A stretch of DNA of 13,640 nt from IMCC26077 sp044344975 (GCA_044344975.1 JBIJBY010000026.1:1-13640); one strand, 5' to 3'. Positions 1 to 7,447 are shown, counted from the first letter of the stretch. Notes: generated by a model from the letters alone, not told the origin. Made by a program: numbers and translations.

Positions 1-736
1 AAAAGATGGAGTGAGTTATTCCATAGATTTTGCCGCACTTGAGCGGGAATTCTCAGCCGGTGCTAAATTTTTTATTATCTCGAACCCACATAATCCATTA
101 GGAATGTTGTTCTCAGCTAGCGAGCTCAAGAAAATTGCATCCTTGGCGGAGAAATACAATGTGACGATTTTAAGCGATGAGATTCATGCACCTCTTACTT
201 ATTCGGAGGCCACTTTCACGCCATTCGCTTCGGTAAGTGACGAAGCGAAGGAGCGGGTTATCACGCTCACTTCAGCGAGCAAGTCATGGAACCTTGCCGG
301 GTTGAAATGCTCAATATTTTTCACCGAAAGCAAGGAGCTTCACGATAAACTCGAACCGCTGGTTAAGGGGATCCGACATCGCGCATCACTTATTGGTGCA
401 GCGGGGCACGTGGCAGCTTTCTCGCAATCAGATGAATGGCTCGATGACGCAATTGCAACTATGGAAGCTAGCCATAGATTGTTACATTCCCTAGTCCGAG
501 AGCAATGGCCAAATGTAAAGTTATCCAATCCACAGAATAGCTATCTTTCGTGGATTGATTTCTCTCAGACAAAGCTCGGTGAAGATCCTGCGGCCGAGAT
601 ACTTGAGAAAGCCCGCGTTGCGTTGAGTTCTGGAATTCCTTTCGGAAGTGGAGGAAAAAACCACGCGCGGTTAAATTTTGCGACTTCCGATGAGCTCTTG
701 GCGGAGGCTATCGCTCGAATCACTCCGTGGCTTTAA
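1..736 (+). CDS. MalY/PatB-type PLP-dependent aminotransferase / cystathionine beta-lyase, 5' truncated by window edge
   Basis: This is a fold-type I PLP enzyme of the MalY/PatB group, which cleaves C-S bonds (cystathionine to homocysteine, pyruvate and ammonia) or acts as an aminotransferase. The frame is open from base 2, so the gene starts upstream and roughly the first 150 of about 390 family residues are missing. Counting from the GTG at base 11, the visible landmarks are NPHNPLG (residues 25-31; N28 would contact the cofactor ring oxygen), SDEIHAP (D56 pairs with the pyridine nitrogen), TSASKSWNLAG (K91, the Schiff-base lysine) and HARLNFA (R220, which binds the substrate carboxylate). 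All expected catalytic residues in this part are present, so the gene looks intact. The next gene begins 3 bases after its stop, so the two are probably co-transcribed and translationally coupled. Another C-S-lyase-type PLP enzyme follows two genes later, which supports a sulfur amino acid role. The exact substrate cannot be read from sequence. Confidence 0.88.
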   Translation, partial: KDGVSYSIDFAALEREFSAGAKFFIISNPHNPLGMLFSASELKKIASLAEKYNVTILSDEIHAPLTYSEATFTPFASVSDEAKERVITLTSASKSWNLAGLKCSIFFTESKELHDKLEPLVKGIRHRASLIGAAGHVAAFSQSDEWLDDAIATMEASHRLLHSLVREQWPNVKLSNPQNSYLSWIDFSQTKLGEDPAAEILEKARVALSSGIPFGSGGKNHARLNFATSDELLAEAIARITPWL

Positions 737-739
737 AAA

Positions 740-2281
740 ATGAAGCGAGATTTTGATGTTGTAGTAGTCGGTGGCGGGCACAATGGTTTGGTCGCTGCCT
801 CTTATTTAGCTAAAGCTGGAAAAAAAGTTGCGCTGGTTGAGGCTCGAGCAAGCTTGGGTGGGGCATCAATTAGTTATCAAGCATTTCCTGAATTCCCGGT
901 CAAACTTTCTCGCTACTCCTATCTCGTTTCGCTCTTTCCTGATGAGATAAAAAGAGATCTGGGGCTTACATTTAAAACACTTTCCAGAAAAGTTTCTTCA
1001 TACACCCCTGTGGCCCAGGATGGACGCGACATTGGATTGTTAGTGGAACGAAATCCTGCCCGGGCAACAGAAGAATCATTCCGAGCTGTGACTGGCACAA
1101 ACTCTGAATTTGTTGCTTGGCAAGAGTTCTACGGGGCTCTCGAGGAGTTAGCAAAATATCTCGCTCCTACTCTTCTTCAGCCTTTGCAGAACGAGCATGA
1201 AGTGCGAAATGGATTTGGCAATCAGGGGATTTGGCAAGAATTATTTAAGCAACCAATTGGGCGAACAATCTCCGATCGTTTTAAGGATGACATTGTCCGC
1301 GGTGTAGTTCTCACAGATGCTTTGGTTGGGACTTTCTCTTCAGTTGATGACCTGCAGGCGAATGCTTGCTTTCTCTATCACATCATTGGCAATGGAACAG
1401 GGGAGTGGCGCGTTCCACAGGGAGGAATGGGGGCGATAGTGAGAGAGCTAGAGCGCGTCGCACGAAGCTCTGGCGTGGTGATTGAAACCAATCAGCGGAT
1501 TGATGGAATCGAAGGAGATAAGAGTGGCGTGGCGTTAACTACCACTGATGGCGCAAAGTTTTTCTGCCAAGATCTTGTCTGGTGCGCCGACGATCGCACT
1601 CTCTCCCGTTTGTTAAATCAAGAACCAAAGGTTCGTCGAGATGGGTCACAAATAAAAATAAACATGCTCTTAAAGGAGCTTCCAAAGTTGAAGAGTGGAT
1701 TGAATCCAGCAGAGGCTTTTGCTGGAACGTTCCATATCGATGAGAGCGCGATTCAACTTGAATCGGCATTTCAACTCTCCAGCGCAGGGTCACTACCGCA
1801 GATAATTCCTAGTGAGGTCTATTGCCATTCGTTGACAGATCCATCAATTGTTGGTGAAACTGGCCTACATACCCTCACTCTTTTTGCGTTCCATACCCCT
1901 GCCTCTCTCTTTGATACCGATCGACAACTGATGACGGCTAAGGCTGTAGAGCGAATCATTTCTGGAATGAATTCCTATCTCACAACTCCTCTGGAAGATG
2001 TGCTCGCATATGACTCGCAAGGGCGGGCTTGTTTAGAGGTGAAAAATCCTCTTGATCTAGAAGAGGAGATTGATCTTCCTCGAGGCAATATTTTTCATGG
2101 AGATTTGACTATGCCATTTGCGCCTTTGGAGCCTTCTGCACGCTCGTTGATTGAGGGCAGTTGGGGGAGCGAGACAGCTCATCCACACATTTTTATCGGG
2201 GGAGCGAGCGCGATCCGAGGTGGTGGCGTCAGCGGTATCGCTGGACATAACGCGGCTTTTGCCATCATCAATCGAAGATAA
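740..2281 (+). CDS. FAD-dependent oxidoreductase, phytoene-desaturase/PYROXD2-like
   Basis: This 513-residue flavoprotein has the CrtI/PYROXD2 layout. An N-terminal Rossmann dinucleotide-binding segment carries GGGHNG (residues 11-16), ending at the acidic ribose-binding residue in ALVEARASLGGAS. A C-terminal FAD-closing motif GGGVSGIAGHNAA lies within about 20 residues of the end. The family includes carotenoid desaturases and many uncharacterised oxidoreductases. No other carotenoid gene (crtB, crtE, crtY) is in view, so I do not call it a phytoene desaturase. The ATG lies 3 bases after the stop of the preceding PLP enzyme and has no Shine-Dalgarno sequence, which suggests re-initiation by ribosomes finishing the upstream gene. 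A second PLP sulfur-amino-acid-type enzyme follows 19 bases downstream. The substrate is unknown; a role tied to the flanking C-S lyases is only inference from context. Confidence 0.85.
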   Translation: MKRDFDVVVVGGGHNGLVAASYLAKAGKKVALVEARASLGGASISYQAFPEFPVKLSRYSYLVSLFPDEIKRDLGLTFKTLSRKVSSYTPVAQDGRDIGLLVERNPARATEESFRAVTGTNSEFVAWQEFYGALEELAKYLAPTLLQPLQNEHEVRNGFGNQGIWQELFKQPIGRTISDRFKDDIVRGVVLTDALVGTFSSVDDLQANACFLYHIIGNGTGEWRVPQGGMGAIVRELERVARSSGVVIETNQRIDGIEGDKSGVALTTTDGAKFFCQDLVWCADDRTLSRLLNQEPKVRRDGSQIKINMLLKELPKLKSGLNPAEAFAGTFHIDESAIQLESAFQLSSAGSLPQIIPSEVYCHSLTDPSIVGETGLHTLTLFAFHTPASLFDTDRQLMTAKAVERIISGMNSYLTTPLEDVLAYDSQGRACLEVKNPLDLEEEIDLPRGNIFHGDLTMPFAPLEPSARSLIEGSWGSETAHPHIFIGGASAIRGGGVSGIAGHNAAFAIINRR

Positions 2282-2288
2282 TTTCCAG

Positions 2289-2294
2289 TACGAT
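2289..2294 (+). promoter_or_regulatory. Probable -10 box of a leaderless promoter for the cystathionine gamma-lyase-like gene
   Basis: TACGAT fits TANNNT and is followed by exactly 6 bases and then the ATG at 2301, which would make the start codon's A the transcription start. The same geometry recurs at six other genes in the window. No clear -35 box is visible. It would give this gene its own promoter inside the three-gene cluster. Confidence 0.5.
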
Positions 2295-2300
2295 TTCAAT

Positions 2301-3383
2301 ATGACTCCGCAGAATCAGTCCGAACCTCTACACCCCGAGACTGAGGTTATTCTCAAGGGACGTCCTGAGCGCGAACCAGGGGGCGCCATCATCGGTGGCA
2401 TCTCTGTAACAACAACCTTTCGCGCCGGCGGTGAGTACATCTATGGTCGATCTGACAACGACACATGGAGAGACCTTGAGTCAGTTCTAGGTGCATTGGA
2501 ATCTGGCAGAGCGCTGGTCTTCTCGTCCGGAATGTCAGCGATTTCAGCGACTTTTGACTTGCTTCCTCCGGGAGGCGTGATCGTTGCGCCAACTTCGGGA
2601 TATATGAACACGTTGGTACAACTACGGAAGCTAGAAGCAAATGGTCGTTTGAAAATTAAATGGGTGGATATCACCGATACCGAATCTGTAGTGCGCGATC
2701 TTGATGGAGCCTCAATGCTCTTCTTCGAGTCTCCAGTCAATCCTTTACTCGATGTTGCGGATGTAAAGCGATTGATTAATGAAGCGAAGTTACGTGGCGT
2801 ACTCGTTGCAATGGATAACACCTTCGCAACACCACTTGAACAGCAGCCATTGTTGCTCGGTGCAGATGTCGTCGTTCATTCCTTAACTAAGGCGCTCTCT
2901 GGACATAGTGATGTCGTTTTGGGAACGGCCATCACTTCCTCTGATGAGTTATATGAAAAGTTGATTTCCTATCGAAAAGATTCGGGAGCAAATGCAGGTC
3001 CATTCGAGGCGTGGTTAGCGCTGCGCGGGCTGCGAACTTTCCCCCTTCGCTATGCGCAAGCGGCACAGAGCGCAAAAATTCTTGTAGAAAGACTGCACAA
3101 CCATCCCCATGTTGAGCGAGTGCGCTATCCAGGTTTTGGTTTCATGATTTCGATCGAGGTGAAGGGTGGCGCACGAGCCGCAGATAAGGCTTGTAATGCC
3201 GGGAGAATTTGGTCCTATGCAACGAGTTTGGGTGGCGTCGAATCGCTCTGGGAGCGTCGCCGTCGCCATGGTGATGAACCAGTAGAGGTTCCAGAGAATC
3301 TCATCAGAATGTCCGTTGGAATCGAGCATGTTGAAGATTTGTGGCGCGATATTGATCAGGCGCTCAATAAGTCGCAATCTTAA
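2301..3383 (+). CDS. Cystathionine gamma-lyase/synthase-like Cys/Met metabolism PLP enzyme
   Basis: This 360-residue protein belongs to the Cys/Met metabolism PLP family (cystathionine gamma-lyase and gamma-synthase, O-acetylhomoserine sulfhydrylase). Visible landmarks are YGRSDNDTW (residues 48-56; Tyr and Arg reach the neighbouring subunit's PLP phosphate), SSGMSAI (75-81), active-site Y101, MDNTF (D172), HSLTKALSGHSD (K197 is the Schiff-base lysine), SLGGVESL (309-316) and IRMSVGIE (R336 binds the substrate carboxylate). The Glu-Arg-Arg stretch after GGVESLW resembles actinobacterial cystathionine gamma-lyases, hence that preference. The frame is open upstream to 2151, but that would overlap the previous gene by about 130 bases. 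The ATG at 2301 gives a family-like N-terminus and sits 6 bases behind a TANNNT box, so I chose it. The stop codon directly abuts the stop codon of the converging next gene. Confidence 0.87.
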   Translation: MTPQNQSEPLHPETEVILKGRPEREPGGAIIGGISVTTTFRAGGEYIYGRSDNDTWRDLESVLGALESGRALVFSSGMSAISATFDLLPPGGVIVAPTSGYMNTLVQLRKLEANGRLKIKWVDITDTESVVRDLDGASMLFFESPVNPLLDVADVKRLINEAKLRGVLVAMDNTFATPLEQQPLLLGADVVVHSLTKALSGHSDVVLGTAITSSDELYEKLISYRKDSGANAGPFEAWLALRGLRTFPLRYAQAAQSAKILVERLHNHPHVERVRYPGFGFMISIEVKGGARAADKACNAGRIWSYATSLGGVESLWERRRRHGDEPVEVPENLIRMSVGIEHVEDLWRDIDQALNKSQS

Positions 3384-4805
3384 TCAACATTTAGGCGCAG
3401 TATTGTGCAGAATCTTTCCTGGATTAAGAATGTGATTCGGGTCGAAGAAATTCTTGATTCCTAACATCACGTCAATCGCACCTTGGCCGGTCTCTTCTAC
3501 GAGTGCGTCGATCTTTCCTGCTCCAATTCCATGTTCACCAGTGCAGGTGCCACCCATCGCAATGATCCGAACTGCTAGCTCATGGGCAATTTCTCGAATA
3601 TCTTCGAGCTGTTCTGGTTTCTCTGGATCTGTGATGATAAAAGTATGGAAGTTGCCATCGGCAACATGGCCTAAGACCGTGTAGGGATAACCTTTTTCAG
3701 TAAGAAATGCATCAGCCATTCCGACCGCTTCACCGAGCAAGGAGAGCGGAACAACAGAATCTGTACTAACACCTCTCTTGCCAGGGTGAGCTGCAATACT
3801 CGCCCAGTGGACATGGTGCCTAGCCTCCCAAAGTTTGCGCCGTGCTCCTTCATCTGTAGTCCACTCAAACTCAGTACCACCAAATTCAGCGACTATTTCT
3901 TGAGTGGAGCGTGCATCTTCCTCGACACCCTTTGGACTGCCATGGAATTCAAAGAAAAGAGTAGGACTTTCGGGCAGCGATAAATTTGAGTAAGAGTTGA
4001 TGTTTTTGATGCAGTTGGGATCAAGAAATTCACATCGCGCAATAGCGATTCCAGAGCGAACGATTGCAGTTGCTGCCTCGACTCCTGCCTGGAGATTGGG
4101 AAAGCGGGCAATGGCAGAAGCCATCTTCTCAGGCGTGCCATAGAGTTTTAGCGTCAACTCAGTGATTACTGCGAGCGTACCTTCGGAGCCAACCAATAAT
4201 CGAGTTAAGTCATATCCGGCAGATAACTTTCGAGTTCCACGACCTACATGAATTATTTCACCGTTTGCAAGAACAGCGGTGAGCGCAAGTACGTTATCTC
4301 GCATTGATCCATACCGGACAGTGGTGGTTCCAGCGGCACCTGTTGCGGCCATACCCCCAAGCGTTGCATCTGCTCCTGGATCGACAGAGAAAAAGAGTCC
4401 ATGCGAGGCGAGTTTCTCGTTCAGTGCAACGCGATGCACACCTGCATCCACGCGCACCATCAAATCGTCTGGTCGGATTTCAATAATTTTATTCATTCCC
4501 GTTAGATCAAGTGAGATGCCACCATAGAAAGCAAGAATGTGACCTTCAAGAGAGGTTCCTGCGCCAAATGGAATGACTGGTATTCCCTCGCTGTTGCAAT
4601 ATTTTAGAATTGCCGAGACTTCTTCAGTATTCATCGGATAAACGACAGCATCAGGTAGAACGGCAGGCCAAGCTGATTCATCGTGACCATGTTGCTCTAG
4701 CGCCGATTGCGAAGTATTGACTCCGCCACCGGCTAGTCCTTTGAGATGTTCGATATGAGCATCGGTCAGAGCAAATCTCTTATAGTCCATAGCAATCTCG
4801 GCCAT
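3384..4805 (-). CDS. D-lactate dehydrogenase (cytochrome), LDHD/DLD1-type FAD-binding oxidoreductase
   Basis: This 473-residue flavoprotein closely follows the LDHD/DLD1 family of vanillyl-alcohol-oxidase-fold enzymes, which oxidise D-lactate (or related D-2-hydroxyacids) to the 2-oxoacid and pass electrons to the respiratory chain. FAD-domain motifs are PFGAGTSLEGH (79-89), DPGADATLGGMAATGA (142-157), RYGSMRDNVL (164-173) and LLVGSEGTLAVITE (203-216). The C-terminal domain has GHVADGNFH (379-387, metal-binding region), GGTCTGEHGIG (418-428) and FDPNHILNPGKI (454-465). The reading frame is open to 4907, but starting there would run over the start of the divergent gene and cross the candidate promoter. 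The ATG at 4805 lies 7 bases behind a TAGGCT box, and the next in-frame ATG is at 4790. A close alternative is a glycolate oxidase GlcD-like subunit, but no glcE or glcF is adjacent and the GEHGIG region favours LDHD. Confidence 0.88.
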   Translation of the reverse strand: MAEIAMDYKRFALTDAHIEHLKGLAGGGVNTSQSALEQHGHDESAWPAVLPDAVVYPMNTEEVSAILKYCNSEGIPVIPFGAGTSLEGHILAFYGGISLDLTGMNKIIEIRPDDLMVRVDAGVHRVALNEKLASHGLFFSVDPGADATLGGMAATGAAGTTTVRYGSMRDNVLALTAVLANGEIIHVGRGTRKLSAGYDLTRLLVGSEGTLAVITELTLKLYGTPEKMASAIARFPNLQAGVEAATAIVRSGIAIARCEFLDPNCIKNINSYSNLSLPESPTLFFEFHGSPKGVEEDARSTQEIVAEFGGTEFEWTTDEGARRKLWEARHHVHWASIAAHPGKRGVSTDSVVPLSLLGEAVGMADAFLTEKGYPYTVLGHVADGNFHTFIITDPEKPEQLEDIREIAHELAVRIIAMGGTCTGEHGIGAGKIDALVEETGQGAIDVMLGIKNFFDPNHILNPGKILHNTAPKC

Positions 4806-4812
4806 GAGGGTA

Positions 4813-4818
4813 AGCCTA
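4813..4818 (-). promoter_or_regulatory. Probable -10 box of a leaderless promoter for the D-lactate dehydrogenase gene
   Basis: Read on the minus strand this is TAGGCT, followed by 7 bases and then the ATG at 4805. It is the same hexamer as the one in front of argG. It supports 4805 as both transcription and translation start. A short interrupted inverted repeat (AAGG, 7 bases, CCTT at 4819-4833) lies immediately upstream and could be an operator, though it is too short to assert. Confidence 0.5.
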
Positions 4819-4866
4819 AAGGATGCATGCCTTGGTGTATTGCCATACTCTTCGACCAGGAGCGTC

Positions 4867-4871
4867 GGAGG
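4867..4871 (+). promoter_or_regulatory. Shine-Dalgarno GGAGG deciding the start of the CNIG membrane protein gene
   Basis: A perfect GGAGG ends 7 bases before the ATG at 4879. It rules out the longer open frame from 4804, which would start inside the divergent gene. A TACTCT hexamer at 4846-4851 is a possible -10 box that would give a leader of about 20 bases, but this is weaker. Confidence 0.75.
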
Positions 4872-4878
4872 TTGGGCT

Positions 4879-5256
4879 ATGAGCGAGTATGTGCCAGGGG
4901 CATGCAATATAGGTTCGCGCGAAATTCTTCGCAGGCGGACCGTGGGCGTTGCCGCGTTGGTTTTTGCACTTGTTTCAGGCTACACCCTGCTTGCCGCAGA
5001 GGATCTCGCTCGTACAGCTCGAGTGGGAATATTCTTTCCACTTTTAGTTTCGGCAATCGGTTTCATTCAGGCTCGAAACAAGTTCTGCTTAGCTTATGGA
5101 TTAGCAGGTACCTTCAATTTTGGAAAAATGGGCGATATGGAGCGCGTCTTTGATGCCGAGAGCAAGAAGATTGATCGCCGCAAAGCGATTTCCATTTTGA
5201 TCCAAGCGGCGCTGATTGCGGGCGCGGCAACTGCGATCTTTATTGCACTTCCGTAA
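4879..5256 (+). CDS. Small conserved-looking membrane protein with CNIG and FNFG motifs, function unknown
   Basis: The 125-residue product has three predicted membrane segments: about residues 22-40, 48-65 and 103-125. The motif CNIGSREI (9-16) lies ahead of an arginine-rich stretch (18-20). A second motif set comprises FIQARNKFC (62-70) and GTFNFG (77-82), placed between TM2 and TM3. I recall hypothetical actinobacterial membrane proteins with the same CNIG...ARxxFC...FNFG arrangement, so it is probably a conserved uncharacterised family rather than an orphan, but I cannot check this here. The two conserved cysteines (C9 and C70) flank the first two helices and could form a pair or bind a ligand. 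By the positive-inside rule the arginine-rich N-terminus is probably cytoplasmic. It is divergent from the D-lactate dehydrogenase gene and convergent with the next gene, with a 3-base gap. A function in membrane redox or lactate oxidation would be guesswork. Confidence 0.8.
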   Translation: MSEYVPGACNIGSREILRRRTVGVAALVFALVSGYTLLAAEDLARTARVGIFFPLLVSAIGFIQARNKFCLAYGLAGTFNFGKMGDMERVFDAESKKIDRRKAISILIQAALIAGAATAIFIALP

Positions 5257-5259
5257 ATG

Positions 5260-6177
5260 TTATTTGAGTTCAATGTTAATCGAGAAAGTATGCGATTCAC
5301 CAGGCTGTAAATAGGAAGCACGATTCTGTTCAACTGCACCGACTAAGCGAGTTCCTGGGGTCACAGAGGCTGGTTCGAGCGCAGTGATTTTGGCTCGTTT
5401 ATTAAATGGGAACATGTCAGCTCCGTTTTCTTGCCAGTACCACAGATGTGGGAACTCTTTCGGATCCCATGAAGCACGAGTGCGTTGCTCGAAATCCGGG
5501 TTATGCCACTCAATCCAACCTTCGCTATCGCGAAGTAGGTAGACCAAGCGACCGTCTTTGGTCATATTCCGATTTCGAATGTTGACCCCATGCGAGTCCA
5601 TATCTTTCCATTTGAATTCGTCAGCAAAACCTTCGTAAACGTAATCATCAAATTTCCAAATAGTGTTATCGGGAGCGTTCACCTCACCGTTATCTGAACC
5701 TCGATAAGCGATATGTTCAACTTTTATGAATGGCTCAACTTTATTGCCAATATTCTTGATTGTGGTGGTCACATTTAGTGCAGGTCGATTACTCTCCAGA
5801 TGAGCAACTCGATTAACGTGCAGCGCGTCAAAGATGGTGACTTCATGTGTAATGTCATTAGCACTCTTATTTACTAATCGCCATGGGAGTATTGAGCTAT
5901 CCCCATGAAAGCTGTGATGCCGTCCGCCTACATCACATTCTGAATCTGCACTTGGTGTTAGTAGCTGCCAACCGCCACGATAACGCGACATCCAATAATG
6001 TTCACTCTCGCCGTGTGGATACTCGATCGGAAGTTCCTCAATATCTTCAAATTCATACCAAGCCAACACATTCGCATCTTTGTCGAACGTCTTACCAATA
6101 TGGGTGATGGTGCCGCCTCGGGTAAGGTCAATTCGGACGGCTATCGCCGGTGTGGCCAGTTCTGCGATTTCATTCAT
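5260..6177 (-). CDS. Aldose 1-epimerase-like (galactose mutarotase superfamily) protein
   Basis: This 305-residue protein has the hallmarks of the galactose-mutarotase-like beta-sandwich superfamily: RYRGGWQLLTPSAD (65-78), GGRHHSFHGDSSILPW (84-99; His91 matches the first catalytic histidine region), IKVEHIAYRG (151-160; His155 as the second candidate), PHLWYWQE (243-250) and ITALEPASVTPG (264-275; Glu268 as the candidate catalytic base). The family interconverts alpha and beta anomers of sugars, or binds carbohydrates without catalysis. It differs enough from classical GalM that the sugar cannot be named, and a hexose-phosphate or acidic-sugar mutarotase is equally possible. No signal peptide is visible, so it should act in the cytoplasm. 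The ATG at 6177 is preceded by a TANNNT box at the leaderless spacing. It stands alone on its strand, with no sugar transporter or kinase beside it to indicate a substrate. Confidence 0.78.
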   Translation of the reverse strand: MNEIAELATPAIAVRIDLTRGGTITHIGKTFDKDANVLAWYEFEDIEELPIEYPHGESEHYWMSRYRGGWQLLTPSADSECDVGGRHHSFHGDSSILPWRLVNKSANDITHEVTIFDALHVNRVAHLESNRPALNVTTTIKNIGNKVEPFIKVEHIAYRGSDNGEVNAPDNTIWKFDDYVYEGFADEFKWKDMDSHGVNIRNRNMTKDGRLVYLLRDSEGWIEWHNPDFEQRTRASWDPKEFPHLWYWQENGADMFPFNKRAKITALEPASVTPGTRLVGAVEQNRASYLQPGESHTFSINIELK

Positions 6178-6183
6178 TGAAGA

Positions 6184-6189
6184 ATGTTA
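6184..6189 (-). promoter_or_regulatory. Probable -10 box of a leaderless promoter for the aldose-epimerase-like gene
   Basis: The minus strand reads TAACAT, then 6 bases, then the ATG at 6177. It lies in a 64-base divergent region with a second box (6230-6235) facing the other way. No clear -35 element is visible for either. Confidence 0.5.
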
Positions 6190-6229
6190 CTAATTTGGCT
6201 GTGGTGGGACTAGTGACCTCACTTCAAGA

Positions 6230-6235
6230 TAGATT
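6230..6235 (+). promoter_or_regulatory. Probable -10 box of a leaderless promoter for the methyltransferase gene
   Basis: TAGATT is followed by exactly 6 bases and then the ATG at 6242. No Shine-Dalgarno sequence precedes that ATG, so a leaderless start explains it best. Confidence 0.5.
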
Positions 6236-6241
6236 TTAGCC

Positions 6242-7438
6242 ATGGCCGACCTTGAGCAAACGAGTGACCAGTGGCAGGCCACGATGGGCGAGATCTACCA
6301 AAGAATCTTGGACGAGAACAGCTTTGTGCGCGCGGTTTTCTCCGGGCGGAGAAGAAATTTTCAACCTTCTGTCGAGAGAATTGATATCAAGCCTGTGCTC
6401 CTAAAAGAGAAATTATTTCTTCAGATTAACTCTTCAGTGGGGAGTACTAATCTCACGAAAAACATTCCTCATGCGGAGTTTGCAGCGCTAAATTTATTAG
6501 CAGAGGGCTATTCAAATATTCTTGTTGAAACGAGAACCGAAAGCTTCGAAGTCCGAATTGGAAAAAAAGGTCAAGTCTTTAGCAAAATCTCTAGGGGAGA
6601 ATTCACACCGAACCATGAGCACGACCATAAAAAGAATCGAATTCTGGAAGAGAGTGACCCGTTTCTGATTGCTGTCGGTATTTCAGATCTCTCAGGTCGA
6701 ATCAAACCCTCCATGCGTGATAAATATCGACAGGTAGAAGAATTTCTCAAAATTTTGGAGCGAAGTGCCGAGAAGATTCTTTCCATGAAGAGTGAGATTC
6801 GTTTGGTTGATCTCGGTTGTGGCCATGCTTACTTAACTTTTGCCGCCTATCGTTACTTTCAGCTTCGCGGGCAACAAGTTAGGTTGGTTGGCGTTGATAT
6901 CAGGGAGAGTTCAAGAATGCGTAATCAGAAACTCGCTATTGAGCTTGGGATTTCTGATCATGTAACTTTCTTAGCTAGTGAAATCCGCGACTTTGGCAAT
7001 GAGGATTTTGATATCGCAATTGCGCTTCACGCATGCGATACGGCAACTGATGATGCGCTGGCATGGTCGATCAATAATAAAGTGGAGATCATTTTGGCGG
7101 CCCCGTGCTGCCACCATGACCTGCACCAACAGGTAAAGATTTTTCCTAATGATGTCGGAATCATCGCGCAGGATGGGATTCTCGCTACCCGACAATTGGA
7201 TTTACTCACCGACGAGCTTCGGGCTCAGTTGTTACGGATTAGCGGATACAAGGCTGAAGTTTTCGAGTTCATTTCAGGCGACCATACCGCTCGAAATCTC
7301 ATGATTCGAGCTATCTGGAGTAAAGAGCCAGGCCACGATAAAAGATTGAGTGAGTATCGCCACATCTGCGAGGCGTGGGGCATAGCACCGGCTCTTGAAG
7401 CGCGACTTAAATTGGGCACCATTCCAAGCAGCGACTAG
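6242..7438 (+). CDS. Class I SAM-dependent methyltransferase, Methyltransf_32 / METTL25-GSTCD-like
   Basis: The 398-residue product has an N-terminal region of about 155 residues without a domain I recognise, ending in NHEHDHKKNRIL (124-135). A Rossmann methyltransferase domain follows. DKYRQVEEFLKIL (160-172) leads into motif I, VDLGCGHAYLTF (189-200), where SAM binds. An acidic residue in VGVDIRES (217-224) would hold the ribose. ALHACDTATDDAL (261-273) and AAPCCHHDLHQQ (286-297) are typical of the Methyltransf_32 group, whose members have been linked to RNA or protein methylation; I do not know the bacterial substrate. The ATG at 6242 was chosen because of the TANNNT box 6 bases upstream. 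The next gene, ctaB, starts 9 bases after this stop and has its own candidate promoter overlapping the stop codon, so co-transcription is likely but not required. The Cys-Cys-His-His cluster could be a catalytic or metal site. Confidence 0.82.
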   Translation: MADLEQTSDQWQATMGEIYQRILDENSFVRAVFSGRRRNFQPSVERIDIKPVLLKEKLFLQINSSVGSTNLTKNIPHAEFAALNLLAEGYSNILVETRTESFEVRIGKKGQVFSKISRGEFTPNHEHDHKKNRILEESDPFLIAVGISDLSGRIKPSMRDKYRQVEEFLKILERSAEKILSMKSEIRLVDLGCGHAYLTFAAYRYFQLRGQQVRLVGVDIRESSRMRNQKLAIELGISDHVTFLASEIRDFGNEDFDIAIALHACDTATDDALAWSINNKVEIILAAPCCHHDLHQQVKIFPNDVGIIAQDGILATRQLDLLTDELRAQLLRISGYKAEVFEFISGDHTARNLMIRAIWSKEPGHDKRLSEYRHICEAWGIAPALEARLKLGTIPSSD

Positions 7439-7441
7439 AGT
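7436..7441 (+). promoter_or_regulatory. Probable -10 box for ctaB overlapping the stop codon of the upstream gene
   Basis: TAGAGT includes the TAG stop of the methyltransferase gene (7436-7438) and is followed by exactly 6 bases and then the GTG start of ctaB at 7448. No Shine-Dalgarno sequence is visible. The stop codon may therefore double as a promoter element. Confidence 0.42.
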
Positions 7442-7447
7442 TAACCT

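Noticed and set aside
740..2281. Carotenoid phytoene desaturase assignment
   Set aside because: The fold matches, but no other carotenoid gene is nearby and the C-terminal motif is closer to PYROXD2-like proteins.
2151..2300. Upstream extension of the cystathionine gamma-lyase-like gene
   Set aside because: It lies in another frame inside the oxidoreductase's conserved C-terminal FAD motif, and the ATG at 2301 has both a family-like N-terminus and a promoter box.
3393..3406. Small hairpin GCGCA-GTAT-TGTGC near a convergent gene end
   Set aside because: The stem is only 5 pairs with one wobble, has no T-run after it and lies inside the coding sequence, so it is not credible as a terminator.
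3454..4527. Open frames on the + strand opposite the D-lactate dehydrogenase
   Set aside because: They are Pro/Ser/Arg-rich mirror frames of a strongly conserved gene, with no family resemblance.
4804..4878. Longer start for the CNIG membrane protein gene
   Set aside because: The upstream codons encode no recognisable sequence and would overlap the divergent start, while a perfect GGAGG precedes the ATG at 4879.
4806..4907. Longer N-terminus for the D-lactate dehydrogenase
   Set aside because: It would overlap the divergent gene's coding start and run through the candidate promoter; the ATG at 4805 gives a family-like N-terminus.
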